DNA of 64,000 nucleotides from Muribaculaceae bacterium (lineage in GTDB: Bacteria > Bacteroidota > Bacteroidia > Bacteroidales > Muribaculaceae). Made by a program: the position numbers and the translations under genes. Of the stretch, positions 52,109-61,053 are shown one piece after another. A model generated the notes under the pieces. It did not search any database, had not been told where the DNA came from, and worked only from the letters and a program-made list of their open reading frames with translations. The stretch covers positions 5,482 through 69,481 of the forward strand of contig VSPO01000004.1 in NCBI GenBank assembly GCA_009775375.1, given 5' to 3'. Within the stretch, counting starts at the first letter, position 1. The number at the start of each line of letters is the position of its first letter.

Positions 52109-53299
52109 TTATTGGTTCTTGACAACGGCTCGTTTCATTCTGCGGTTGATATTGGCATTGACCACACACCAGTCGATGAGCGGAGCGAAACAGTTCATAA
52201 GCAGCACCGCGAGCATCGCTCCTTCAGGATACCCCGTGTTGTAGCAGCGTATGAGAATGGCAACCGCGCCGATGAGGAATCCATAGATGTATTTTCCCGT
52301 ATTCGTGCGACAAGCCGTCACGGGATCCGTGGCCATGAATACGATTGCGAAGGCGAAGCCTCCGAGGCAGAGCTGATAGAGGGGAGAAAGATACGTGGCA
52401 GGGTAAAGGGGAGTGGCGAAATGATTTGCAATCACCGACATCAATAGGCCGCCTACCACGCCGGAAAGGATAATCCTCCAGGAGGCGATGCCGGTTGCGA
52501 GGAGAATCGCAAGACCTATGAGTATGCACAATGTGGAAGTCTCGCCCCATGATCCGGGATAAAGACCCATGAAGATATGCCAGAAATCGAGTGGCGCTCC
52601 AAGGGTGCCGAGCACTTCAGCCTGTCCGCTTGCTGAGGCAAGCTGCCCGAGAGGAGTCGCTCCGGAGAATCCGTCGACGGCCGTTTCGTTGCCAAGCGAC
52701 ACGAAGACGTGGTCGCCGCTCATCTGTGAAGGATATGCGAAGAAAAGGAAAGCACGGGTGACAAGGGCTACGTTCAAGAAATTGTAGCCGGTCCCGCCAA
52801 ACACTTCTTTAGCAAATATGACGGCAAACGCCACTGCCACGGCCAACATCCAGCATGGAGTGGAGACCGGACAAATCATGGGAATCAGTATTCCCGAAAC
52901 AAGGAATCCTTCCTGGATTTCATGTCCGCGAATCTGGGCTACGATAAACTCTATGCCGAGACCGACGATGTAGGCCGTCAGAATCTGGGGAAGAACGGCC
53001 CAGAATCCATAAAGGAAGAGGGAGAACAGGTTGTGGTCGGTGTCTCCGACTGCAATGGCATGTTGCAACCCGACGTTCCACATGCCAAACAGGCAGCAGG
53101 GGAGAAGGGCTATCACCACCGTAATCATCGTGCGCTTGGAATCGTTGGCATCATGGATATGCACTCCGGAGCGTGATGTCTCGTTGGGGGTGAAAAGGAA
53201 TGTGTAGAAGCCGTCGAAAACGGAGTGAAGTTTTTCAAACTTCCCGCCTTTCTCGAATTGCGGCTTCACACTGTCGATTTTTTTCTTTAATCCTTTCAT
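52109..53299 (-). CDS. nqrB: Na+-translocating NADH:quinone reductase subunit B
   Basis: Main membrane subunit binding riboflavin and a covalent FMN at Thr215 in GFSGATPLGQ. 396 residues with about ten helices; other conserved blocks are EVFGGTGYNFLNVALVTRAFLF and FMATDPVTACRTNTGKYIYGF. The start ATG at 53299 lies in the 3' copy of a duplicated start region that also yields an 8-codon upstream frame. Confidence 0.96.
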   Translation of the reverse strand: MKGLKKKIDSVKPQFEKGGKFEKLHSVFDGFYTFLFTPNETSRSGVHIHDANDSKRTMITVVIALLPCCLFGMWNVGLQHAIAVGDTDHNLFSLFLYGFWAVLPQILTAYIVGLGIEFIVAQIRGHEIQEGFLVSGILIPMICPVSTPCWMLAVAVAFAVIFAKEVFGGTGYNFLNVALVTRAFLFFAYPSQMSGDHVFVSLGNETAVDGFSGATPLGQLASASGQAEVLGTLGAPLDFWHIFMGLYPGSWGETSTLCILIGLAILLATGIASWRIILSGVVGGLLMSVIANHFATPLYPATYLSPLYQLCLGGFAFAIVFMATDPVTACRTNTGKYIYGFLIGAVAILIRCYNTGYPEGAMLAVLLMNCFAPLIDWCVVNANINRRMKRAVVKNQ

Positions 53300-53366
53300 C
53301 GTGTTGTTTTAGATAAGGACGTATGATCCTTTCATCGTGTTGTTTTTTTTTTAGATAAGGAAGTGT
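53290..53366. repeat. Duplicated nqrB start region
   Basis: About 30 nt containing the ribosome approach and the first codons of nqrB (ATGAAAGGAT, preceded by AACAACACG) appear twice with a 36-nt period: copy 1 at 53290-53319 and copy 2 at 53326-53366. Copy 2 has a longer T-tract. Confidence 0.85.
53309..53335 (-). CDS. Putative 8-codon upstream frame before nqrB
   Basis: ATG at 53335 arises from the duplicated nqrB start. The frame reads MKGSYVLI then TAA, 9 nt before the real nqrB ATG and in the same reading frame. Its immediate 5' sequence equals that of the real start. Whether ribosomes use it is unknown; if they do, it could couple or dampen nqrB translation. Confidence 0.35.
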   Translation of the reverse strand: MKGSYVLI

Positions 53367-53486
53367 ATTGTTTTTTTAGCCTTGGAAATGGATCTCGGCT
53401 TGGTTCGGCAGGATAGGTTAATATCCGTTTTTGAGCCAGGGACTGATGTCAGTATTCCTATTTCAGGCTGATGTCAGAAGAGAAAA

Positions 53487-54812
53487 TCATGAGAGCTCCT
53501 TGCGGAGATTATCAAGACCCTCCCTGACTATTTTCTGCAATTCGATTTTCGAGGTGTCGACAAATTCCGGGAGGGCGAAATCTTCGGGAGCGACTTCGTA
53601 GATGCCGAGTTTTTCCATCTTGTCGATATCTCCTGCCATGATGGCTTTTATCAGATATTCGGGGTAGATGTCGAACGGGAAAACCTTGTCGTATTCCCCA
53701 CTGAGAATCATGGCTCGGTGGCCTCCTTTGATGCGGGCGTCGAAATCAAAAGGCTTCGACAATCCGCGCAGAAATGCGGGGAAGCTACGTTTGACACTGT
53801 ATTTCGCGGGATTGAGCGAGGCCCATCCCATGAATTCATCGGCATGCGCTCCCTCCTCTATGACCGTGATCTGACGGTAGGGGAAATGTAGGAATCCCTC
53901 TTTGTCGATTCTTTGTCCGGTCAGGACATTGCCGGAGATTATGCGGATATCGTCCTGACGATTGAGATTGCCGGAGAGCAGAGTGGATACCGAAGCTCCG
54001 ACCAATGTCCTTACAAGATGCGGGTCGGAAACACATGGGCCTGTCAGGGCGACGACGGTATGGAAATCGATGATGCCTTTTTCGCAGAGTATGCCGAGTC
54101 TTGCAGCTGTGGCTGAGTCGAGAGTCCAGACAGTCTCACCTTTATTGACCGGCTTTATTGCCGCTATTTGGGTGCCGACGTTTCCGGCCGGATGAGGCCC
54201 TTCAAATTCCACAACCTCGGCGGCGGAGGATGATATGCCTGAGCCGGGTCTTACTCCGAGATAGACTTTCCCTTTTGTCAGCGATGCGAGAGCCTTAAGT
54301 CCTTTTTCAAGATAGGGGCAAAGGGAATCGTCGAGCAGATCTCCAGCGAGGGGAGCGGAGTCGAAGGCTGTCACGAAAATATCGCGAGGATTGCTTTCCG
54401 GATCCGGCACGATGTCGAAAGGACGTTGGCGCATCATAGCCCAAAGTCCTGACGCCAACATTGCCTCCTTCACTTGTTGAGGAGAGGATGGAATCTGCAA
54501 AGAGGCCTCAGATTCTGATTCTTTCGAGATACTGATGAATTGAATGTGCCGACGTTCTCCACGTCTGATTTCCGCCACGGTTCCGGCCACCGGCGAGGTG
54601 AGCCGTATCAGTCCGGTGGCTTTGTCTTTAAACAACGAGTCACCTGCGGCTACCTTGTCGCCAGGTTTGACAACCGCTTTCCAGACGGGGCCGGGGAAAT
54701 CGTCGGGGCATATGGCAAATGTCGAGGTCTGATTGTCGATAGCCATACTGGAAGAGGGAGCCCCTTTCAAAGGGATGTCAAGACCCCTCTTTATGCGTTT
54801 GATTTCAGCCAT
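53487..54812 (-). CDS. nqrA: Na+-translocating NADH:quinone reductase subunit A
   Basis: Peripheral cytoplasmic subunit implicated in ubiquinone or menaquinone binding. The start at 54812 was chosen because the product then begins with the family-typical MAEIKRIKRGLDIPLKG; the ATG 21 nt upstream adds a non-conserved leader. It has barrel-sandwich motifs (GDKVAAGDSLFKDK) and the SLBB-like region (ALTGPCVSDPHLVRTLVGASV). 441 residues. First gene of the nqr operon, but followed by a 187-nt gap with repeats before nqrB, so some independence is possible. Confidence 0.95.
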   Translation of the reverse strand: MAEIKRIKRGLDIPLKGAPSSSMAIDNQTSTFAICPDDFPGPVWKAVVKPGDKVAAGDSLFKDKATGLIRLTSPVAGTVAEIRRGERRHIQFISISKESESEASLQIPSSPQQVKEAMLASGLWAMMRQRPFDIVPDPESNPRDIFVTAFDSAPLAGDLLDDSLCPYLEKGLKALASLTKGKVYLGVRPGSGISSSAAEVVEFEGPHPAGNVGTQIAAIKPVNKGETVWTLDSATAARLGILCEKGIIDFHTVVALTGPCVSDPHLVRTLVGASVSTLLSGNLNRQDDIRIISGNVLTGQRIDKEGFLHFPYRQITVIEEGAHADEFMGWASLNPAKYSVKRSFPAFLRGLSKPFDFDARIKGGHRAMILSGEYDKVFPFDIYPEYLIKAIMAGDIDKMEKLGIYEVAPEDFALPEFVDTSKIELQKIVREGLDNLRKELS

Positions 54813-54918
54813 AAAAATAAAATATTCGCCCACGGGATATGGCCTGAGGTTGCGTCAATTAGCCGCGTATAAGCAGGCCTTCGAATCCCTTGGATTTTAG
54901 ATATGTTGGTTTATGCTA

Positions 54919-54950
54919 CAAAATTACTAATAATCGTTGTTATGAGCAAA
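54919..54950 (-). promoter_or_regulatory. Consensus promoter of the nqr operon
   Basis: Minus strand: TTTG (54950-54947), exactly 20 nt, TAATTTTG (54926-54919), about 107 nt before nqrA. Confidence 0.88.
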
Positions 54951-54989
54951 GGAGAGGGTAAATATGTTGCATTTTTTTTGAGAAGGGGG

Positions 54990-55038
54990 TAAAAAAAGAA
55001 TCGCATCCGCACTCCTATAAAGGAATGCGGATGCGATT
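54990..55038 (-). terminator. Terminator of the TPR protein gene
   Basis: On the minus strand: 13-bp stem AATCGCATCCGCA / TGCGGATGCGATT, extended by ATTCC/GGAGT, then CTTTTTTT. Lies 20 nt after the stop codon. Confidence 0.92.
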
Positions 55039-55058
55039 ATGATTGTAGACGGCCGGGG

Positions 55059-56693
55059 TTATTCGAGGCCTTCAACGAATTTGCGATAGGCTTCGTTGTT
55101 GGGGTCGAGCTCAAGGTATTTGTTGAAATATTCCTTGGCTTTAGCAACGTCTTTCTGGTCAAGATAGTAGTTGCCCATGTAGTTGTACATGACCTTTGCA
55201 TCGTTGGCATATCTTGTGGGGTTTTCGCTTGCCTCAAGAAGCGTGATAGCCTCAGTGTAGAAGGGAACGGCAGCCGACGATACTTGGTCTTCCGCAGCTT
55301 TCTGCATTGCTATGTCGCCGTCAAACTTGACAGGCTTATAGTTGTTGGGAAGAATCTCGTGAGCCTTCGACGCATAATCCTTTGCAATGCCATAGTATTT
55401 TTCGGCAGCGGCGGGATCTTTGGTTTTGTTCTCAACTCCGGCATAGAAAGCGAAAGTTGCCTGCTGGATGAAATCATTGTAGCCGGGTTTTTCGATATGA
55501 GAGAGATATCCCTCATAGGTGTCGGTGGCTTTGGAGAGATTGTTCTCCTCGACGTAGGTCATAGCCAGCTGCTTGTAGAACTCGGGATTTGAGGGATCGT
55601 CTTGGATAGCCTCCTCAAGCACGGCCTGAGCATCCTGGGGACGGTTGGCGGAATTAAATTCCTGGGCGATGAGGATGTAGTCGATAGGAGCGAACTTGTT
55701 GTCTTTGCTTGCCTTGTGTGTCGCGAAAAGAGCTTCGGCCATAGGGAGAAGCTTGTCGTTCATCTCCTTTATCTGGGCAGCGTTCATAAACTGATAGCGC
55801 TGAGCCGTGAAGTTGGCGGGGTTTGCCTGAAGAAGTGCAGTGGAGTAGTCGTAGCCTTTCTGATAGTTTCCATCATAGAAAAGAAGGAAGGCGTAGCGGT
55901 CTTCGTCCTGCTTGAAGTGGTTGGGATTAGTGACGTATTTGCCATATTCCTCAGCCGCCTTCTTGTAGTCGCCCTTGTTGTAGTAGGCGTTGGCAAGCTC
56001 ACGTTGTGCGAGAGCGGAATTCGGATTGAGCTGGAGAAGCTTCTCAAGCATGTCAACAGCAAACTGAGGGTTGACCATAGTGAAAAGATTTGCATATTTC
56101 ACGTATGCCTCAGTGGCGTCATTGTTGTAGTTCGCTGCCATTTCATATTTGGAAGCGGCAGACCCGAAGTCTTTGGCATCTTTGAGCACATCACCTTCGA
56201 AGAGATAGATATCAGCCTCTTTCATGTTGATTTTGCGGGCCTTCTCAATTCTTTTGTCGATGTCTTTCTTATATGCTACGGGATCTGCTTCGTAGTAAGC
56301 GCGAGCTATTGCAACCTGAACGGAAGCGTTTTTCTTTCCAAGCTTCTCAGCTTGCTTGAACAGTTCCTGCGCACCTTTGGGGTCGCCACTTTTCAGCTGC
56401 AATCCACCGAGACCGATGTAGTTGAACGGATTCTCAGGATTTGCGGTTTTGCCATCGTTAAACCATTTTGAAGCGTCAGCCTGATTGCCTTCGGAAAGGG
56501 CGATAAGACCGAGATAGTAGTCTGCCACAGATTTGTCAGTACCGGGGTTGTTCATGTTGCGGAGAAGCAACTCTTTGGCATTTGACAGCTGATCAGCTTT
56601 GTAGTATTCTTCTCCTTCTGCGTGAGTCTGAGCGAAGGATGCGAATGACGCGCCTGCAAGAAAGGCGGCTGCAAGAATGAATTTGAATTTCAT
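55059..56693 (-). CDS. Tetratricopeptide-repeat periplasmic protein
   Basis: 544 residues; signal peptide about 1-21 (FLAGASFASFAQ), then about 12 TPR-like helix pairs (for example GNQADASKWFNDGKTANPENP, NSALAQRELANAYYNKGDY, DPSNPEFYKQLAMTYVEENN, KAKEYFNKYLELDPNNEAYR). A scaffold or adaptor in the periplasm is likely. It follows the PstS-like gene and the TonB cluster on the same strand, so a role in that envelope system is possible (inference). A 249-nt gap with a hairpin separates it from the PstS-like gene, so it may also have its own promoter, though none was recognised. Confidence 0.85.
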   Translation of the reverse strand: MKFKFILAAAFLAGASFASFAQTHAEGEEYYKADQLSNAKELLLRNMNNPGTDKSVADYYLGLIALSEGNQADASKWFNDGKTANPENPFNYIGLGGLQLKSGDPKGAQELFKQAEKLGKKNASVQVAIARAYYEADPVAYKKDIDKRIEKARKINMKEADIYLFEGDVLKDAKDFGSAASKYEMAANYNNDATEAYVKYANLFTMVNPQFAVDMLEKLLQLNPNSALAQRELANAYYNKGDYKKAAEEYGKYVTNPNHFKQDEDRYAFLLFYDGNYQKGYDYSTALLQANPANFTAQRYQFMNAAQIKEMNDKLLPMAEALFATHKASKDNKFAPIDYILIAQEFNSANRPQDAQAVLEEAIQDDPSNPEFYKQLAMTYVEENNLSKATDTYEGYLSHIEKPGYNDFIQQATFAFYAGVENKTKDPAAAEKYYGIAKDYASKAHEILPNNYKPVKFDGDIAMQKAAEDQVSSAAVPFYTEAITLLEASENPTRYANDAKVMYNYMGNYYLDQKDVAKAKEYFNKYLELDPNNEAYRKFVEGLE

Positions 56694-56825
56694 TTTATCT
56701 CTGTTTTAATTTCTTTTGCACTTGTCGGCATTGTCTTCAGGCGATGCGGTCTGCATGATGAAGACTCTAATCAATGAAACGTAAAAAAGTGAGATGTTAT
56801 TATGACCTATTCCACGAATCACGAT

Positions 56826-56853
56826 ATAAAGATGAGAATTTTTTTATCTTTAT
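56826..56853 (-). terminator. AT-rich hairpin after the PstS-like gene
   Basis: 8-bp perfect stem ATAAAGAT / ATCTTTAT with a 12-nt A/T-rich loop, 90 nt after the PstS-like stop. A weak terminator or a structure without function. Confidence 0.35.
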
Positions 56854-56942
56854 GACCATTTGCGTAGATCCGTAAGTCGGAATATATGAAAACTTGTTTG
56901 TTTCCTATCGTTATAGTCAGGATTCCTTTATTTCTATTGGCG

Positions 56943-57956
56943 TTACTTCAATTCCACGACCCTTGGATTCATATGGTAGGGGAGGATTCCTGTCTTGGAA
57001 ATGATTTTCTGTCCGACGAATCCCGTCATGAATACGTAGAAGCTGTGGAGAACCGTGGAATTGGATGCGGTTGACACCATATAGGCCTTTCTGACCAAGG
57101 GGTATTCGCCTGAGTAGATATAAGCCTGATAGGGCTTGAAAGCGACCGGACTGAAGTCGTTGTCTTCGTTCGGATTGCTTATTTTAAGGATGTTTACTTC
57201 CGACGTGAGCTTTGAGGCAATGGTGTCGTTTTGGTTGCTGTAGTCTTCCATGCGCTGATCCATAGGAACTTTCTTGGCTACGCTCAGGTCTTCTCCAAGC
57301 CAGCTGACGCTGATGACTCCGAGTGCATTGGGGTCGGTTTTGACGATGTCGAATACCTGAGCATTGTTCTCCTGCGCAAATGAGTTGCATGTCTCAGAGA
57401 GCTTTTTCCCTTTGGGGAGGAATTTATCCCTGAGATAGCTGACTGTGGAGGATTCCGCATTGTCGAAAACTATTTTAATAGCGGTCGTGTCGTTGCCGGC
57501 CAGTTGGTTCCATTTAGAGATTTTGCCGTTTAGGATGTCGCTCACTTCCTTCATTGACAAGGCTCCAACAGGATTCTTTTTGTTGGCGATCAGTGCAACA
57601 GCGTCGACTGCAATGCAATTTTGACGAACAACTCTCTTGAACTTCGATTTCATGTATTCGATTTGTTCTTTTGTGAGTTGTTTCGTGGTTATGATTGCCT
57701 GTGTCCCATCAGCCATAAGTGTGTCGATTGCCGCGCCTTCACTGACGTAGAATGGAATTATCGAGGCTTGGGGATAAGAATATTCGAAGACTTCGATTTC
57801 TTCATCGAGAATTGTCTTAAAGCCATCGTCGCAGAAAACTGTGGCGCTTCCGGCAGCGTATTCGCCACGCTTTACCGGTGAGCACGCAACGGCTCCTGCC
57901 AGAGATGCAAGCAGGAGCAGAGATGCGGATATTTTGGAGAACATAGATTTCTTCAT
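56943..57956 (-). CDS. PstS-like phosphate-binding lipoprotein (substrate-binding fold)
   Basis: Predicted lipoprotein: signal peptide ending in LAGAVAC with Cys25. The periplasmic-binding fold resembles PstS: early GSATVFCDDGF (compare the phosphate-binding GST/S motif), IDTLMADGTQAIITTKQLT, NKKNPVGALSMKEVSDILNGKISKW, and AESSTVSYLRDKF. No pstCAB genes are adjacent; instead it lies in the TonB/ExbBD cluster. The usual name may mislead: it could bind phosphate or an anion and feed or sense through the TonB system. 337 residues. Confidence 0.8.
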   Translation of the reverse strand: MKKSMFSKISASLLLLASLAGAVACSPVKRGEYAAGSATVFCDDGFKTILDEEIEVFEYSYPQASIIPFYVSEGAAIDTLMADGTQAIITTKQLTKEQIEYMKSKFKRVVRQNCIAVDAVALIANKKNPVGALSMKEVSDILNGKISKWNQLAGNDTTAIKIVFDNAESSTVSYLRDKFLPKGKKLSETCNSFAQENNAQVFDIVKTDPNALGVISVSWLGEDLSVAKKVPMDQRMEDYSNQNDTIASKLTSEVNILKISNPNEDNDFSPVAFKPYQAYIYSGEYPLVRKAYMVSTASNSTVLHSFYVFMTGFVGQKIISKTGILPYHMNPRVVELK

Positions 57957-58012
57957 ATATGGTAGTTTTATAAATATTCAGAGGAGAAATTATTTCAAGC
58001 CAGGAATGGGAA

Positions 58013-58222
58013 TTAATTCCATCCCTTGTAGAGCCGGATTCCGCGCCATAGCCCATATGCACAGAGCAGGCCGCCGCACGAAGCACTGATGGCTACGTTG
58101 TCGATGTTGAATACATCGAAAATAAAGAGTAGACCAACGGCTACATAGACAATCACCATGAAGATACCAAAAACAAGACGCCCACCTTTAGGCATGTTGC
58201 CATTATAATTGTTGTTGCTCAT
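58013..58222 (-). CDS. Small membrane protein in the TonB cluster, hypothetical
   Basis: 69 residues: hydrophilic Asn-rich N-terminus (MSNNNYNGNMPKGG), then two hydrophobic helices (about 17-37, FGIFMVIVYVAVGLLFIFDVF, and 44-60), and a basic end (RLYKGWN). It lies between tonB and the PstS-like gene on the same strand, after the tonB terminator. I recognise no family; the position suggests an accessory part of the cluster. Confidence 0.65.
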   Translation of the reverse strand: MSNNNYNGNMPKGGRLVFGIFMVIVYVAVGLLFIFDVFNIDNVAISASCGGLLCAYGLWRGIRLYKGWN

Positions 58223-58504
58223 AACTTAGATGTTTTATTAGAGTTTATATCATTTTAACAAATAAAAATTCCCTATGTTCAAAATCTTTGAGGAAGAATG
58301 ATAATTTATCTTTTATATGCCAGATCCGGAGACGGACAGACATTGATAATTTGCAATACTAATGAGGTGGAGAGTTTTTTTTCGACGGGAGAAGAGGAGC
58401 TGATATTTTTGAGATTATCTTAGACAGCAAGAGGGCGACTTCTGATGTGAGAATGTGATAGGATATGATCGAGAATAGCTTTTGGGCGACGGAAACATAA
58501 TTTA

Positions 58505-58544
58505 TTAAATAAGGAAGAGACCCGCAAATGCGAGTCTCTTCCTT
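58505..58544 (-). terminator. Terminator of the exbB-exbD-exbD-tonB operon
   Basis: On the minus strand: stem AAGGAAGAGAC / GTCTCTTCCTT, one mismatch, CGCA / TGCG, AA/TT loop, then ATTTAATAAA. The remaining gap back to 58223 holds no gene or clear signal. Confidence 0.85.
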
Positions 58545-58577
58545 ATCTGTAAACTCACTAAAGTTTGTGAGCTGTCA

Positions 58578-59447
58578 TTACTGCTGAGCGAGCTTGAAGA
58601 CCACAGGCAGCGTGAAGTATGAACGCACGGAAACACCATTGTTCTTACCAGGCTGCCATTTAGGCATCTTGTTGACAACTCGAAGAGCCTCACGGTCGAG
58701 GTCGCGGTCAACACCCTTGAGGATGGTGGCCTGTCCGATAGAACCGTCTTTCTCAACCACGAACTTCACGATCACACGACCCTGAATGTCGTTTTGTTGC
58801 GCAGCTTCGGGATAGTGGATGTTATTGCCCAGCCACTTCATTAGGGCGGGCATACCACCCGGGAATTCAGCAGGCTGTTCGACAGCCACAAAGATTTCCT
58901 CCTCTTTCGGCTTCTCAGGTTCCGGCTCTTTCACTACGACCTGTTCCTGAACGGCCTTGAATTTGTCAACATCGTCAGAACCCTCCTGGTTGACAACGCC
59001 ACGTGCGGTGTTGTCTTCCTTCTGGGTCTCCATATCCATCACCTCGTTTTTCACCTTGTCGGCGTCGACGATGGCAATCTGGGTCACCTGAACAGTGGCG
59101 AGCACTTCTTCAGGAATCTCAATCTCAGGTTGTTCAAACTTTTGCTCTTCGGGTTCGGGTTCTGGCTCTGGTTCCTCTTCCTGCTGGAGAAGTTCAGCCG
59201 CGGCCATTTTCTCGCGTTGCTCCTGAAGGGCGATAGCTTCCTGCTCGGCCTTAAAATCGGAATACTTAGAGTAGGCGATGATAAGGATGAACACTACAAC
59301 AAGACCAATAAGCGTGTATACGACAGCGAGGTTGTGGCGTTTGTCGCTTTGCTTGCGCAATTGATATGCACCAAACTCTTTGTTTTTGTCTTCGAAGACA
59401 ATGTCGCGCCATGCTTTAGAAGTCAGATCTACATTTCTTTTAGCCAT
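58578..59447 (-). CDS. tonB: Energy transducer TonB
   Basis: Carries inner-membrane energy to SusC-type outer-membrane importers. 289 residues: cytoplasmic N-terminus (about 1-40), membrane helix about 41-59 (VVYTLIGLVVVFILIIAY), a charged Glu/Pro-rich spacer (about 88-190) that spans the periplasm, and the C-terminal TonB domain (about 195-289; YPEAAQQNDIQGRVIVKFVVE, DREALRVVNKMPKW). Downstream of two exbD genes and one exbB gene in one direction. Confidence 0.95.
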   Translation of the reverse strand: MAKRNVDLTSKAWRDIVFEDKNKEFGAYQLRKQSDKRHNLAVVYTLIGLVVVFILIIAYSKYSDFKAEQEAIALQEQREKMAAAELLQQEEEPEPEPEPEEQKFEQPEIEIPEEVLATVQVTQIAIVDADKVKNEVMDMETQKEDNTARGVVNQEGSDDVDKFKAVQEQVVVKEPEPEKPKEEEIFVAVEQPAEFPGGMPALMKWLGNNIHYPEAAQQNDIQGRVIVKFVVEKDGSIGQATILKGVDRDLDREALRVVNKMPKWQPGKNNGVSVRSYFTLPVVFKLAQQ

Positions 59448-59484
59448 GTTTCTTTACTTGCTTTAAGGGTTAATAAATCTGACG

Positions 59485-60273
59485 TCATTTGCCGTGGTGC
59501 CTATTCTGATAGTCAATCAGCATCACAGAGTCGGCACGGGTCATGTTGTCAATCTGATACTTGGAAATAGAGTTAATCTGCATTTCATCGAGAATCTCAA
59601 CGAGGCTGCCGAAGGAAGCCTGAGGAGTAGACTTGATGATAATGACGGGCTTTTTCAGGTTTTCATTCTTACGGATAGCACTTGCGGCCTCGTCGTAAGC
59701 AGCCTGGGCTTTTTCGCGGCCGTCCTTAGTCTCAAGGCTGCCGAACTCGCCATTAGCATATTTCTCTTTAATCTTGTTGATTTCGTCGAGCACGTCCTTG
59801 TTCCTCTTTTGGATGATTTCTCGAATGCCGCGGGCGGTGTGCTTTCCGGCTTTCACCTCATCTGTCAGGAATTCGGATTTTTCGATGTTGTTGTTTTCAG
59901 CGAGTATGACGCCACCGGGGCCGAACATACCGGCATCACCACCGGGCTTTCCGAAATAGTAGTACACCTCATTTACGACCTTTCCATTGACAGAGTCAAC
60001 GTCTAACGAGCCGGCTTTTCTTTTCGCGTCGATTATAATCGTGACAGCATCGTCGGCAGAAGCCTGCGACATGTTCTCTTGATTTTCCACCTTCTCATTT
60101 GAAGGGAGCGCGATAGTGAGGGTTTGCGATTTGATCATTGTCGTACAGAGCATGAAGAAAGTGATAAGCAACATGTTCATGTCGACCATCGGCGTGAAAT
60201 CCACGCGAATTGTCATTTTTTTCTGGGCGCCTTTTTTGCCTTTGCCACCCGAATCTTGTTGAACTTCTGCCAT
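59485..60273 (-). CDS. exbD: Biopolymer transporter ExbD (second copy)
   Basis: Part of the proton-driven motor that powers TonB. 262 residues; N-terminal helix RVDFTPMVDMNMLLITFFML has the essential membrane Asp, followed by a periplasmic domain longer than in classic ExbD (about 140 residues), as in the larger Bacteroidota forms. It ends with DEMQINSISKYQIDNMTRADSVMLIDYQNRHHGK. Its start is 2 nt after the stop of the first exbD, so the pair is translationally coupled. Confidence 0.92.
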   Translation of the reverse strand: MAEVQQDSGGKGKKGAQKKMTIRVDFTPMVDMNMLLITFFMLCTTMIKSQTLTIALPSNEKVENQENMSQASADDAVTIIIDAKRKAGSLDVDSVNGKVVNEVYYYFGKPGGDAGMFGPGGVILAENNNIEKSEFLTDEVKAGKHTARGIREIIQKRNKDVLDEINKIKEKYANGEFGSLETKDGREKAQAAYDEAASAIRKNENLKKPVIIIKSTPQASFGSLVEILDEMQINSISKYQIDNMTRADSVMLIDYQNRHHGK

Positions 60274-60275
60274 TT

Positions 60276-60998
60276 TTATTCTCCTGCTTTAAGTGCGGTC
60301 AAAAACGTAAACTTATTCATATGGATTGTCTGGAGGTTGTCCATGACAGTGTGGATGACATCAAACGAAGTGTTCACGTCAGCCTTGATAGCCACGCCTG
60401 TGCCGTCTTTGATAGCCTGTGCAAGGTTTTCATTTTCGGTCTGGCGAAGGGCTTTCATCCATATTTGGAATTCATTGAGGTTGTTTTCATCGGAATTTGC
60501 CGAGATAGGAATACCGGTGATGTGCTTGGGGTTTTCGTCTTCCCCAGACAGCCACTTGTCCATTTTCGTTTGTCCTTCCGGCTGGTCGGCGAGGTCAAGG
60601 AACTCACCCAACTGCTGGAGAGGAACTCCGAATGAACCCATTTTAGCGAATGCCTGCTTCTGAGCGACAGTGAAGTTGACTTTATTCTTATGCGATTCGT
60701 TGTAGATTTCGCTTACCTTGTCGAGCAATCCCATTCTCATCTTCTCGTTGCTCCAATTGGATGAGGTGTCATTGTTCATAGTAAGCCAAATTTTACCTTC
60801 CGGGCTTACGAGCACCTGCACAAAGTTTGTCTCCTGCACCTTTTCAGTGGAAACTGAAGGGGGCGTGATAACCGTTGTGGGCTCTTTCTGAAGGAAGGTC
60901 GAAGTCAACATGAAGAAGGTAAGCAGCAACACAGTCACGTCACTCATCGCGGTCATGTCGATGAAAGTGCTCTTTCTTGCTATTTTTACTCTTCCCAT
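60276..60998 (-). CDS. exbD: Biopolymer transporter ExbD (first copy)
   Basis: 240 residues, with helix DMTAMSDVTVLLLTFFMLTS carrying the conserved Asp. The periplasmic part differs clearly from the second copy, so the two may form a mixed dimer rather than being redundant. The gene lies 55 nt after the exbB gene. Tandem divergent exbD pairs next to exbB and tonB are common in Bacteroidota. Confidence 0.92.
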   Translation of the reverse strand: MGRVKIARKSTFIDMTAMSDVTVLLLTFFMLTSTFLQKEPTTVITPPSVSTEKVQETNFVQVLVSPEGKIWLTMNNDTSSNWSNEKMRMGLLDKVSEIYNESHKNKVNFTVAQKQAFAKMGSFGVPLQQLGEFLDLADQPEGQTKMDKWLSGEDENPKHITGIPISANSDENNLNEFQIWMKALRQTENENLAQAIKDGTGVAIKADVNTSFDVIHTVMDNLQTIHMNKFTFLTALKAGE

Positions 60999-61053
60999 AT
61001 TAGCTATAACTTATTCGGTTTGGAAAATTGTGAAATAATTTCGCGTGCGACAA

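Noticed and set aside
55602..56471. 289-codon frame antisense to the TPR gene
   Set aside because: The TPR gene has a signal peptide, repeats and terminator; the antisense product is Val/Leu/Phe-rich from reversed lysine and alanine codons.
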